Notes: a model not told the origin generated them from the letters alone. A stretch of 64,000 nucleotides of DNA from Paraherbaspirillum soli (GCF_042654985.1 NZ_JBHSMT010000008.1:434001-498000), one strand, 5' to 3'. Positions 30,667 to 40,374 are shown, counted from the stretch's first letter. Numbers and translations: made by a program.

Positions 30667-31527
30667 ATGGACCAACAAAAAATATTGGCATTGCTGTTTG
30701 AAGAGCATCGCAGCCACTTGCGCAAGGTGGCCTACCGCATGCTGGGCTCGTTGAGCGAGGCGGAAGATGCGGTGCAGGAGACCTGGATCAGGCTCAGCCG
30801 GGCCGATATCTCAGCCGTGGCCAACTTGCCCGGCTGGCTGACCACGGTGGTGTCGCATATCTGCCTGGATATGCTGCGCACCCGCAACGTCCAGCGCGAA
30901 GAACCGCTGGAAGAGCACGAGCCGGCCGAAGACAGTGAAACCGCTATCAACCCTGAGGAAGAAGCGCTGCTGGCCGAATCGGTGGGCCTGGCGCTGTTGG
31001 TGGTGCTGGACACGCTGACACCGGCCGAGCGCCTGGCCTTTGTGTTGCACGATATGTTCGACCTTTCCTTTGAAGAGATCGCGCCCATCGTGGAGCGCAC
31101 GCCGACCGCAACGCGCCAGCTGGCCAGCCGGGCGCGTCGCCGGGTACAAGGCGGCGCCACGCTGCAATCGGCCGCACTGATCGGCAAACGGAAAGTGGTA
31201 GAGGCTTTCTTGGCAGCTTCGCGCGCGGGCGATATGCAGGCGTTGCTGGCGGTGCTCGCCCCGGATGTCGTGCTGCAGGCCGACGGCGCGCCGATGCCAG
31301 TGCGCGGCGCGGCGGCGGTGGTGCAGAGGGCGCTCAGCTATGCAGCACGCTCGCCGTTTACCCGGCTGGCGCTGGTCAACGGCAGCCCGGCCCTGGTGGT
31401 GGCCCCGCTGGGCCGGTTGATGGCAGCGCTATGCTTTACCGTGGCCGACGGCAAAATCACAGGCGTGGAAGTGGCTACCGATGCGGCGCGGCTGCACGGG
31501 TTGCGGTTGGGAGTGTTGGGTGATTAG
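30667..31527 (+). CDS. ECF41-group sigma factor with SnoaL-like C-terminal domain
   Basis: The 286-residue protein has sigma region 2 (LFEEHRSHLRKVAYRMLGSL, then EAEDAVQETWIRLS) and region 4 (TPAERLAFVLHDMFDLSFEE), followed by an extra 110-residue domain of SnoaL-like type. In this group that domain replaces the separate anti-sigma factor and switches activity. The promoter 37 bases upstream matches the ECF41 consensus. The divergent AhpD-like gene is the expected partner. The signal is not known for this group. Confidence 0.92.
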   Translation: MDQQKILALLFEEHRSHLRKVAYRMLGSLSEAEDAVQETWIRLSRADISAVANLPGWLTTVVSHICLDMLRTRNVQREEPLEEHEPAEDSETAINPEEEALLAESVGLALLVVLDTLTPAERLAFVLHDMFDLSFEEIAPIVERTPTATRQLASRARRRVQGGATLQSAALIGKRKVVEAFLAASRAGDMQALLAVLAPDVVLQADGAPMPVRGAAAVVQRALSYAARSPFTRLALVNGSPALVVAPLGRLMAALCFTVADGKITGVEVATDAARLHGLRLGVLGD

Positions 31528-32262
31528 GTTGGTGCTGGGCTGACGCTGGGACAAGGCATCGATTTCTAACGTAATTAGGAGTCTTCAGGAGAGCGAGTCA
31601 AGTGAACGGACTAAGCTGCACACCGTCATCGAGTTATTCGAGCAGAAGCTAGTTGACGTGGGGTGACGCCCGCAAGTCAAGCCCCTCAGGTCGTCGATTT
31701 TTAAAAGGTCTTTGTCGTTCATGGATGTGATGACCAGGCCAAAATAGAGACTACTCGGTTTGTCGAAAAGCTAGAATTTTTGGCAATTGCTTGGAATTGT
31801 TATGATGTTCCCGTCGTTTGTGTTTGAGCGACCGCGTGTCGTTTTCATTGTCTTGGACGAAGTGTGGGTTTTTTTCATAATCTGTGACGCAAAGTTAGGC
31901 GAGCGATTCGTCGCAGATATGAAAAAAGCCTTTAAAATCAAAAGCTGTTTTTTCACTATCTGTGATGCCCTACACGAATGACACGGAAAGTGAGATTTGT
32001 GTCAAGTTAGTGAAATTCTTCTAACATGAATAATGAAATAATCTTGTGAAGTGAAAAAGCCAATCCATTAGATTGGCTTTTTTGAGTTGCAGTACTTGGA
32101 ATGAAATGCCATTGCTGACGGTCTCCATTCGGCCACTTCCTGCTAGTGGATTGTCACAATCCAGCGACCGCTTAAGACTGACGGACGACTTTCACACTCT
32201 TGAATTACGTGCCAGATTCCAGCCAACGTGTAGGCTGTCTGCCGGTAAAGAGGTTAACCATT
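31528..32262. other. Gene-poor region with a coding-like remnant and TCACAGAT motifs
   Basis: From 31544 to 31666 one frame reads 40 codons of protein-like sequence ending in IELFEQKLVDVG and a stop, but it has no start; it may be the tail of a lost gene. Around 31875-31887 and 31953-31965 (minus orientation) two copies of the motif TCACAG/TATGTGA-type palindrome occur. A 64-codon plus-strand frame (31787-31981) spans both and is not called. Confidence 0.4.
32053..32083. terminator. Intrinsic terminator hairpin
   Basis: AAAAAGCCAATC pairs with GATTGGCTTTTT around the loop CATTA, giving A and T runs on both sides. It would end minus-strand transcripts coming from the nuclease gene at 32460 and plus-strand transcripts from the sigma factor region. 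Confidence 0.85.
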
Positions 32263-32454
32263 TTAATGACGACAGCACACGCCATCGATCAATTGCAGAC
32301 GAGCGACTACTGTTTCCCATGAGCTAAACTCGACGTAGGTTTGAGCTTCGATTGGCTCCCCCAACTCAGAAAAATCAGGGTACTGGAGGGTGGTTCTTTC
32401 TGGCCAATAACGGGGCAACTTGGTTAGTAATAATCTACCCCCGATACGTGCCAT
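32263..32454 (-). CDS. Small ORF downstream of the nuclease gene
   Basis: A 63-codon frame starts 5 bases after the stop of the nuclease gene on the same strand and ends before the terminator at 32053. The product, MARIGGRLLLTKLPRYWPER and onwards, is not recognised and has no signal peptide or clear motif. The spacing would allow translational coupling. There is no good ribosome binding site, so it could be spurious. Confidence 0.3.
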   Translation of the reverse strand: MARIGGRLLLTKLPRYWPERTTLQYPDFSELGEPIEAQTYVEFSSWETVVARLQLIDGVCCRH

Positions 32455-32459
32455 GAGGT

Positions 32460-33920
32460 TTAACCCATCGCAACCTCACGAATGCGTTCAGCGAGGAAGT
32501 CCTCTTCGGGTCTACTCTGGGGTGATTGAGCTTTAGCGTTCAGAATTTTGATCAGATCATCGTCCAATATGGGAATGATCAGTCCGTTCTGAGCATTATG
32601 GGTATCTTGACACCGTTGAATTAGCTTTTTATAGTTTTTTACGGATCGACACAAGAGCATTCCGAAGCGGCCACGATTTATTGAGAATCTGCCTGCTAGC
32701 TGGTCGACTTCTGGATTGGCGACGTCAGTGCCATAGTTTTTGCACTCGACCATAATGTACGGCGAAGTGATTTTTCTAATCTGATGAAGATTATAAAATT
32801 GACCGCTCCTTGCTGAGTTGTCAAAAACGAGGTCGATACGTTTGCGCCCATCGTTAATTTCCTTCTCCTTCACTGGACACGTAAGATTCGGATAAAAAAT
32901 CAACTCGAGTATGCCGATGATCAGATGATGGTAGTTCGTCGCATCATCGTTTCCAGAGGGAGTCTTGACTAATTTCTTGATCAGATATTGGCACAAGTCC
33001 GACATGTCGACCGTGGAATTAATTTCCGTGTTTGTCAACGGTTTTGCATTTTCTTTAGAAAACTCCTTGAAATCTTTAAAGATCTTCGGATGTTTTTGAG
33101 TGAACCCAGCGACATAATCTTTATTTGGTGGTGCGACGAACTTCGCCATATCTCCTTTCGTTACATAGGCTTCGCCCTCTGCCTGTCCTTTTTTTGGCTT
33201 CCTTCGTCTAACGTGAGGACCATTGGAAGCAAGGTGGTCTCGCTTCACAAAGTTGAGGACCCATTGCCGATGGTATCGATCAAATGAGTAAGAAACACCT
33301 CGTGACACAAGGCTTTTTGGTACAAGAAGTATGGGGTGATGGTTTATGACCAGCATAGTTTCATGCGAGCTTTCCCATTGGCGCGTTTCTGCGTTCCACC
33401 AAGGGTTAGTCGCTACTGCGGGCCGCATGGGAATATTATGAAGCGCGCATTGATTCTGAGTATATTCGATCAAATTTTTACGAATGATATTGGTGGTCAT
33501 GTCGGAAACTTTGTCGGGGCCAACTCCGTGAACAAAGATTCTGAAGTCTTCTAAGTGATCTAGAACTCCGGTCTCAATGGCGCGGCTGCCCATGATACTT
33601 TCGAATATGTCACTAGCCTGTTCCACTCCCACACCACGGCCTGCAGGTTCGCCTTTAGAGGAGCCGAGGCATGTTTCGTTTGGCTCGCTTAAGTAAGAAA
33701 ATAGCTCCCGCGCTTGATCGCGCTCCCCCTCCTGAATCAGCTCCAAAAACAGCGAAAAGAAGTTGGATATTGTGTTGTGACATCTATCTGCGAACACATG
33801 GTTTGATGCCCCGATAAGCTGTGAATCCAGAAAAAGTGCCACGTCCCGTTCTGGATCAATGTCCACAAAATCAAGTTCCGCCTGCGTCTTTTTCAGTTCG
33901 AACAGTTTGCTGATTTTCAT
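32460..33920 (-). CDS. Putative PD-(D/E)XK (restriction-like) nuclease of unknown family
   Basis: I do not recognise the full-length family. The 486-residue protein has at its C-terminus RIDLVFDN (D363) and YIMVECKNY (E392, K394) followed by NPEVDQLAGRF, which fits a PD-(D/E)XK or Mrr-like nuclease site. The N-terminal two thirds have no motif I know, with a conserved-looking core around VAPPNKDYVAGFTQKHPK. The start at 33920 (MKISKLFELKKTQ) is preferred over 34031 because GGGATAAAG lies upstream and the earlier part reads unlike protein. The gene is clearly richer in A and T than the core genes, which suggests transfer. It may be a defence nuclease; the nearby restriction-modification locus supports this. 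Confidence 0.65.
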   Translation of the reverse strand: MKISKLFELKKTQAELDFVDIDPERDVALFLDSQLIGASNHVFADRCHNTISNFFSLFLELIQEGERDQARELFSYLSEPNETCLGSSKGEPAGRGVGVEQASDIFESIMGSRAIETGVLDHLEDFRIFVHGVGPDKVSDMTTNIIRKNLIEYTQNQCALHNIPMRPAVATNPWWNAETRQWESSHETMLVINHHPILLVPKSLVSRGVSYSFDRYHRQWVLNFVKRDHLASNGPHVRRRKPKKGQAEGEAYVTKGDMAKFVAPPNKDYVAGFTQKHPKIFKDFKEFSKENAKPLTNTEINSTVDMSDLCQYLIKKLVKTPSGNDDATNYHHLIIGILELIFYPNLTCPVKEKEINDGRKRIDLVFDNSARSGQFYNLHQIRKITSPYIMVECKNYGTDVANPEVDQLAGRFSINRGRFGMLLCRSVKNYKKLIQRCQDTHNAQNGLIIPILDDDLIKILNAKAQSPQSRPEEDFLAERIREVAMG

Positions 33921-34732
33921 ATTCTTTATCCCAGTCAGTATGCGCGAGTGCCATATCACCCACTCAAGTAACACGGAGGGTCTACAAATACATTTATTTA
34001 ATAATTGATCAATGGCAACAAAACTTACCACATGTTGGGAATCTCACGATTAAAGAACTCGATGCTCCACCGAAATATATTCATCCTCAGAAGAATTCGC
34101 GACCACCTCTCGGTCGTGTGCGTGCTCCGCGAAAAGCGCCTATATCTTCCAAATAATTCAGGTGATTACTTGGTATCAAGAGGATTCGCTAATAAACAAT
34201 GTATGTATTTAAATTGCTGAAATATTTCCTCATTTGGCGCCGGCGGACTCGTGCTAGCCATAAATGGTCGATTCAGTTTTATGAGGGCATGAAATCCCTT
34301 CGAGAGCTCTTCATAGGCGGTTTTCACTTAATTTGAGATAGCGTAGGGGAGTCACCAATTTTGAGACAATACGCAACATAGTTTGTCTCACAGTATTGAT
34401 AATTACGTTATGAATCAGTGGCGTTGTTTTCAACATCTGCGAGAACCTATATGTAGGGTGTCACAGATAGTGAAAAATCCGTAAGTAAAAAGGCCCTCTC
34501 GCAAGAAGGCCTTTTTACTTGCGAATAGCACAACGCAGACTTGTCAGATGCTTGCTCCAGCTTCTGCTGATTTATGCGGACAGTCCTTTGAGTTTCCCTG
34601 CATGAAAATTGTGTTCAGATCCAAGTATTCAGCATTGCGACGTAATGTGAAATGTGGGCACCCCCGAATTTGTGGATTTATCCATCTAAATGTAGAATAT
34701 TCCCCACAATTAACAACCATGCGAAACCAGCC
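33921..34732. other. Long AT-rich gap with hairpin module copy 2
   Basis: About 800 bases have no supported gene. The main content is a second copy of the hairpin module at 34453-34553: GTAGGGTG, TCACAGATAGTGA (34461-34473), a terminator stem around GGCC...GGCC (34491-34515), then CACAACGCAGACTTGTCAGA. Short open frames here (34005-34220, 34544-34738, 34548-34814) have no support. Confidence 0.6.
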
Positions 34733-34948
34733 ATGCATGAGGAATGGAACGAACGAGCCACCAACTTGCTCAAGTCAGAAATGGCTCGGACAGGTGTCGG
34801 CTATGAAGAGTTGATCGGCCGTTTGCACGGATTTGGCGTCAACGAAAGCTACAAAGGCATCGCTAATAAGGTCAATCGCGGCACGTTCAGTTTCGTGTTT
34901 TTCATGCAATGCATGAAAGCACTCGGCATAACCGAAATCCGGTTGTGA
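34733..34948 (+). CDS. DUF6471 small protein upstream of the restriction-modification genes
   Basis: The 71-residue protein WNERATNLLKSEMARTGVGY, then GVNESYKGIANKVNRGTFSF and FFMQCMKALGI is a DUF6471 protein. The fold is probably a small helix-turn-helix, and such genes are often found just upstream of Type III modification genes. I chose the ATG at 34733; no clear ribosome binding site is seen, so translation may be weak or leaderless. A role as regulator of the locus is an inference. Confidence 0.8.
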   Translation: MHEEWNERATNLLKSEMARTGVGYEELIGRLHGFGVNESYKGIANKVNRGTFSFVFFMQCMKALGITEIRL

Positions 34949-34988
34949 CCGAGAAAATAAGAAGAACATCATAGGATGAAATATTGAA

Positions 34989-36584
34989 ATGCCGACATTG
35001 ACATGGGTAGGAAAAGACAAAGTAGTTAATCACCATCACGAAGTACCGTTCAGAGTAATGGACCGGCAATACAGCTTTAATGCTGCAGGCGGAGAGGCAA
35101 AATCAGCCGACAACCGCATCATCCACGGTGACAATCTCGAAGTGTTAAAAAGCCTTGTGCCGGAGTTCGAAGGCAAGGTCAATTGCATTTATATCGATCC
35201 ACCGTACAACACTGGCAATGAAGGCTGGGTCTATAACGACGCGGTCAACGATCCGAAAATCAGGAAGTGGCTCGGTCAAGTCGTAGGCAAGGAAGGGGAG
35301 GATCTGACGCGCCACGATAAGTGGCTTTGTATGATGTACCCTAGATTGAAGCTGCTGCACCGGCTAATGGCACATAACGGATCAATTTGGGTATCCATCG
35401 ACGACAATGCGATTGGGATTCTGCGCCCGATTATGGATGAGATCTTCGGCGCCGGAAACTTTGTTGCCAACATCATTTGGGAAAAAGCCGATTCGCCACG
35501 CAATTCCGCACGCCAGTTTTCAGTCGATCACGATTACATCCTCGTGTACGCGAAGAATTTCGACTGGCAACCTGCGCGCCTTCCCCGTGACGAGGAATCA
35601 AATTCTATCTACCGCAATCCCGACGATGACCCGCTAGGTGACTGGATTCCGGGAGACCCCTACGCGAACAAACCTTATTCGAAGGGCCAGTACACCATCA
35701 CCGGTCCAACTGGCCGGGAATTTTCGCCGCCTCCTGGCCGCTATTGGAGAATCTCAGAAGAGAAGTTACGCGAAATGGATAAGGATGGCAGGATTTGGTG
35801 GGGGCCAACCGGTGATGCCCGGCCAAGCATCAAGCGCTACCTGAACGAAGTTTCCGATCTGGTTCCTCGAACGATTTGGACTAAGGAAAGCGTCGGTAGC
35901 AATCGCTCGTCAAAAAATGAACTTCGCGGCCTGTTCCCGGATACGTCCTCATTTGATACTCCCAAGCCTAGCGCTTTGGTGGAGCGCATCTTGAGAATGG
36001 CGACAGACAAAAACGCTGTAGTCCTTGACTCTTTCGCGGGTTCCGGCACGACTGCTCACGGAGTCCTCAAGCTCAACAAGGAAGATGGTGGTAATCGGCG
36101 CTTTATTCTGGTCGAAATGGAGGACTACGCCGAGACAGTGACCGCGGAGCGCGTGCGCCGCGTGATGAGTGGGTATGGTGACGGAAGCAAGGCTGTCGCG
36201 GGCCTCGGAGGCAATTTCGATTACTACACTATGGGTGAACCGATTTTCCTTGAGTCGGGTACGCTTAACGAAGCAATCTGCCTTGAAGCCATCCGCCGAT
36301 ATGTAGCTTACAGCGAAGGCATTCCGGACTGCGACCGCACTGAGCAGGCAAATCCATACACGCGCTACCTCCTCGGTCTCAATCGTGAAACCGCATGGAT
36401 CTTCCACTACGAGGCGGAACAATCGACGAGCCTCGATCTGGATTTTCTGTCAACACTGAAATTTGGAAACGCCAAGCCAAGTACCGCGATTATCTACGCT
36501 GACCGCTGCCTTCTCTCCAAGGAGTTCATGGTCAAGCACAGCATTATTTTCAAGAAAATACCTCGCGATATCACGCGATTTTGA
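34989..36584 (+). CDS. Type III-like DNA methyltransferase (Mod), adenine-specific
   Basis: The 531-residue protein has the catalytic motif IDPPYNTG (near 69-76) before the AdoMet motif DSFAGSGTT (near 346), the order of beta-class N6-adenine methyltransferases such as Type III Mod. Residues between hold the target recognition region (about 150-330). It is 40 bases downstream of the DUF6471 gene and 7 bases upstream of res. The recognition site cannot be read from the sequence. Reading frame and motifs are intact. Confidence 0.92.
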   Translation: MPTLTWVGKDKVVNHHHEVPFRVMDRQYSFNAAGGEAKSADNRIIHGDNLEVLKSLVPEFEGKVNCIYIDPPYNTGNEGWVYNDAVNDPKIRKWLGQVVGKEGEDLTRHDKWLCMMYPRLKLLHRLMAHNGSIWVSIDDNAIGILRPIMDEIFGAGNFVANIIWEKADSPRNSARQFSVDHDYILVYAKNFDWQPARLPRDEESNSIYRNPDDDPLGDWIPGDPYANKPYSKGQYTITGPTGREFSPPPGRYWRISEEKLREMDKDGRIWWGPTGDARPSIKRYLNEVSDLVPRTIWTKESVGSNRSSKNELRGLFPDTSSFDTPKPSALVERILRMATDKNAVVLDSFAGSGTTAHGVLKLNKEDGGNRRFILVEMEDYAETVTAERVRRVMSGYGDGSKAVAGLGGNFDYYTMGEPIFLESGTLNEAICLEAIRRYVAYSEGIPDCDRTEQANPYTRYLLGLNRETAWIFHYEAEQSTSLDLDFLSTLKFGNAKPSTAIIYADRCLLSKEFMVKHSIIFKKIPRDITRF

Positions 36585-36591
36585 GGGCGGC

Positions 36592-39237
36592 ATGGAACTG
36601 AAACCTTATCAACAAAGCGTAATCAATGATCTCGCCGTCTATCTGTCTACGCTGGAAAAAACACCTCATCTAGCCAGAGCGTTCAAAGCGTTTTGGGCCG
36701 ATAGAGGTGTCACCCGTATGGATGCGTACAGGAACAATGTGTCGGGTGTTCCGCATATTTGCGCCAAGGTGCCGACTGCTGGCGGCAAGACCTATATCGC
36801 CGTCAACGCGATCAAGACAATTTTTGATACGTTCATTGCCCATAGCCCGGAACGAGCCAAGCTCGTGGTTTGGCTGGTGCCATCCCTTGCGATTCTAGAA
36901 CAGACGGTAAAGAACCTTTCCGACCCGGATCATCCATACAGCAAACGACTCAATCAGCTCTTCAAAGGTCGCGTGACCGTCTATGAAAAACGCGATATGT
37001 TGCTCGGCGCCGGATTCTCGGCCGATGCGGTAAAAGAACAGCTCTCTATCGTGGTAATGAGTTTCGACAGCTTGCGTGCCCGAAACAAGGAGGATCGGAA
37101 AATATTTCAGGATAATGGATACCTCGCATCGTTTCTCACCGGCGCCGAAGCACAGGACGATGATTGGCGGCTTCCTGAATATGACGCATCGGCACTTATC
37201 AATGTGATTCGCCGCCTCAAACCGGTTGTCGTCGTCGACGAAAGTCACAACGCGGAAACATCGTTGTCCGTAGAAATGCTGGTAAATCTCAATCCGCACT
37301 TCATTCTTGACCTCACCGCCACTCCGAAAAACAACAGCAATATCATTAGCTACGTGGACGCCATGGCGCTCAAGCGCTATCACATGGTTAAGCTCCCGGT
37401 AATAGTTGCGAACCGGACCAGCCGAAGCGAAGTGATTGAAAGCGCCTTAATCCTGCGCCGTCAATTAGAGGAGATCGCGATTTCCGAAGAGAAGAAGGGT
37501 GGAAAATACATTCGCCCCATTGTGCTCTTTCAAGCGCAACCACGGATCGGCGATGACAATACGACCTTCGAAAAAATCAAGGAAAAGCTAGTTGAACTTC
37601 AAATACCGGCGGAACAAATAAAAATCAAAACGGCAAGTCTGAACGAGCTGAAAGGCGTCGATCTGATGAGTCGGAATTGTCCAGTGCGTTACATCATCAC
37701 AGTGAATGCCCTGAAGGAAGGCTGGGACTGCCCGTTTGCCTACGTGCTGGCATCGCTTGCGGACAAATCGTCGGCGGTCGATGTGGAGCAGATCCTTGGC
37801 CGAGTTCTACGCATGCCTCATGTCCAGCAACACGGCCACGACCTGCTGAATCTCTCCTACGTCTTCACCGCGAGCAGCCGATTCATGGATACGATTCAGA
37901 GCGTAGTTCGCGCTCTCAATCGAGCTGGCTTTTCGGACAACGATTATCGTACTTTCAATGCAGTTCACCCGATCGAAAAAGCTGATACCGACAATGGACA
38001 GGTCGCTTTCGATTTGGGCGGAATCCAGCTCGAACAAACTAAGGACGAATATGAAATCGACACGAGCGCAGTGTCGCCCGATTGGTCAACAGTAGCGGCC
38101 GCGGAAGTAGGTGTGCCGTCACCGATTTCCGAAACGATAGCTTTTGTCGAGGCTGTGAAGGCCCAAGCAGTAACGCAGAATAGGGAGTTCGAAGCGAGGG
38201 CCGAAGCGGCGGCGGATTCGGATGTGCCAGCAGACCTTGAGGATAAGATGAACAAACACAAGCTAAAGGAGATATTCCACGATGACGCGCTTGTGCTCAA
38301 ATTGCCTCAATTTTTCATCCGAGTAGCGACGGGGGGATGGTTTGACGACGACAACGCGTTACAGCTATTTGAACGCGACGAACTCCTCAAAGAATTTAAG
38401 CTATCGCAGGCAGATGGGAATATCAACTTCGAGGACGTGGCTACCGAAATGTACCGAGTGGATCTGGAGCAGCTCGGAGACCACAACTACGCTCCTAAGC
38501 CGTTCAAGATCAATGCAACGGAACGAGAACGCTTCAACAGCATAATTCTAAAAGGTGCGCGGGACAGTCAAGTGCGCGACATTACGGCGCGACTTGTCCA
38601 TCTCGTCGGCAACTTGTACCCGATCACCGATCCTGAGGTGAAAAAATACATTCAGCGAATCGTAGAAACATGGTCGCCCGAACAAATTCGAGACTGCTTG
38701 GAGCGTGACGTGGCCTATGTACGCAAGATCAAGCAAAAGATCACTGCGTTGGCAAATGCACATGCGACCAAGGAATTCAATGACCTGCTTGATGTAGACA
38801 AGATCGTGGTTCAGCCTCAGTTCAGCTTCCCCGACATGATCGCCCCGTCGGCCAATGCACCGGCACTGCCAAAGAGCTTATACGGCACTGAGGCGTCCAT
38901 GGGTGCATTTGAGGGACGTGTGATCAACGATATCGCCAATCTGGAAAGCATCCAATGGTGGCACCGCAACCTGTCCAGGGGCAAGGGATTCCGCATTAAT
39001 GGATTTCTCAACCACTACCCCGATTTTATCCTCAAGACCAAGACCGGAAAGATCGTGGTTCTGGAAACAAAAGGAGATGATCGGGACAACACAGATTCCG
39101 AACTTAAGCTCAAGCTGGGAAAACTATGGGAATCCAAGTCTGGTGGATCGTTCAAGTATATGATGGTTTTCGACAACAATCCGATTAATGGGGCAGAGCG
39201 ATTGGCGGATGCGTTGAAGAAGCTAGCGCAGTTCTAA
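36592..39237 (+). CDS. Type III-like restriction enzyme (Res), helicase-nuclease
   Basis: The 881-residue protein has an SF2 helicase core: VPTAGGKT (60-67), VVDESHNAE (DESH at 216-219), NALKEGWDCPFAYVLASL and QILGRVLRMP. At the C-terminus NHYPDFIL (D811) and VVLETKGDD (E825, K827) form an intact PD-(D/E)XK nuclease. The earlier in-frame start at 36463 lies inside mod; the ATG at 36592 with GAGGGCGG upstream is preferred. With mod it makes a complete system. Confidence 0.93.
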   Translation: MELKPYQQSVINDLAVYLSTLEKTPHLARAFKAFWADRGVTRMDAYRNNVSGVPHICAKVPTAGGKTYIAVNAIKTIFDTFIAHSPERAKLVVWLVPSLAILEQTVKNLSDPDHPYSKRLNQLFKGRVTVYEKRDMLLGAGFSADAVKEQLSIVVMSFDSLRARNKEDRKIFQDNGYLASFLTGAEAQDDDWRLPEYDASALINVIRRLKPVVVVDESHNAETSLSVEMLVNLNPHFILDLTATPKNNSNIISYVDAMALKRYHMVKLPVIVANRTSRSEVIESALILRRQLEEIAISEEKKGGKYIRPIVLFQAQPRIGDDNTTFEKIKEKLVELQIPAEQIKIKTASLNELKGVDLMSRNCPVRYIITVNALKEGWDCPFAYVLASLADKSSAVDVEQILGRVLRMPHVQQHGHDLLNLSYVFTASSRFMDTIQSVVRALNRAGFSDNDYRTFNAVHPIEKADTDNGQVAFDLGGIQLEQTKDEYEIDTSAVSPDWSTVAAAEVGVPSPISETIAFVEAVKAQAVTQNREFEARAEAAADSDVPADLEDKMNKHKLKEIFHDDALVLKLPQFFIRVATGGWFDDDNALQLFERDELLKEFKLSQADGNINFEDVATEMYRVDLEQLGDHNYAPKPFKINATERERFNSIILKGARDSQVRDITARLVHLVGNLYPITDPEVKKYIQRIVETWSPEQIRDCLERDVAYVRKIKQKITALANAHATKEFNDLLDVDKIVVQPQFSFPDMIAPSANAPALPKSLYGTEASMGAFEGRVINDIANLESIQWWHRNLSRGKGFRINGFLNHYPDFILKTKTGKIVVLETKGDDRDNTDSELKLKLGKLWESKSGGSFKYMMVFDNNPINGAERLADALKKLAQF

Positions 39238-39420
39238 CGTTGCTCAGGAGTTGAATTTTCGCGGCGGGCTGAGAATGCGCTGAGCACACGCAGGTCTCTT
39301 GGCGCGTTGTCTCAAGAACTAGAGGGGAATGTGGGAAACGCCTGCACCTTTGCAAGCGGTTCTCGATCCGTGCGATCAAAGGTTCAGCAAATCCCAATTG
39401 GCAATGGGTGACCTCAGTTT

Positions 39421-40374
39421 TTGGATATCAAGCAGAATTTATATATTGACGAACTAAAGGGAGAGCGTCTCGTGCCTGTCGGTAAATCCATCCGAATTTA
39501 TCTTGCTGACGCTACCGTTACCGGGATCAGATATGCCGAACTAGTGAATTGGACCGGTCAAGGCATTGCCTGTCCAAGAAGCAGACTGAACGAACTGGCC
39601 AAGTGGCCTGAAGCGTCGAAGCCGGGTGTCTATTTTCTGTTTGAAAGCCGGCTGAGCGATACAAAATCTCTCGCCTACATTGGCGAATCAGAAAATGTAC
39701 TGGAACGGCTTACGACTCACGACCGTAAAAAAGAATTCTGGAGCGAGGTCGTAATTTTTACCAGCAAAGATGAAAACCTAACCAAGGCGCACATCAAATA
39801 TCTGGAATCAGCGCTTGTATCGTTGTCAAAAGATGCGGCTAGATATCAACTAGAGAATGGCAATACGCCACCCCAATCCAGCCTGCCGCGCGCCGACCGC
39901 GATGCAATGGAGGAGTTTGTCGAAAACATCCGCATGGTCCTTGGCGTGCTCGGCTATACGATTCTCGAACCGCTGCTACCTGCGACTAATGGCGAGATAG
40001 GCGCGAAGAACGAGCACCCTCCGATAGAGGCAAGCAATCCACTGTTCAACCTTAGCTTTACGATCAACGGTTTGCTGGCAAAGGGCGCGGTGACCGATGA
40101 AGGTTTTGTGCTGAAGAAGGGCTCTCAACTCGCCAAGTCGCATGGCGATAGTATGCCCAGCAGGCTCGTCAATCTCAAAGCTCAGTTGTTGGCCGATGGC
40201 ATGTTGCATGAGCAAGCAGAATGCTTCTCGGCTGCTGGCGACCTGCTGTTAAGTTCATCCAGCTATGCGGCGGCAATGGTAGCGGGTACAGCGCGCAGTG
40301 GCCCGCAGAGTTGGAAAACTGCTAGCGGTCAGACTTTGAAACAGGTCGAGGATGCGTCTTTGCCGGACGTTTGA
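39421..40374 (+). CDS. GIY-YIG nuclease-like protein with DUF4357
   Basis: The 317-residue protein carries GIY-YIG-type sequence: GVYFLFESR and LAYIGESENVLERL, then a DUF4357 domain at the C-terminus (GSQLAKSHGDSMPSR to SYAAAMVAGTARSGPQSWKT). Such proteins are frequent near restriction-modification genes; their function is not established. Translation starts at a TTG (39421); no alternative ATG or GTG is in frame near it. It follows res by 183 bases, a stretch in which I see nothing. Confidence 0.82.
   Translation: MDIKQNLYIDELKGERLVPVGKSIRIYLADATVTGIRYAELVNWTGQGIACPRSRLNELAKWPEASKPGVYFLFESRLSDTKSLAYIGESENVLERLTTHDRKKEFWSEVVIFTSKDENLTKAHIKYLESALVSLSKDAARYQLENGNTPPQSSLPRADRDAMEEFVENIRMVLGVLGYTILEPLLPATNGEIGAKNEHPPIEASNPLFNLSFTINGLLAKGAVTDEGFVLKKGSQLAKSHGDSMPSRLVNLKAQLLADGMLHEQAECFSAAGDLLLSSSSYAAAMVAGTARSGPQSWKTASGQTLKQVEDASLPDV

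Noticed and set aside
31787..31981. 64-codon plus-strand open frame
   Set aside because: It spans two copies of the palindromic TCACAGAT motif and has no ribosome binding site; composition is like non-coding AT-rich DNA.
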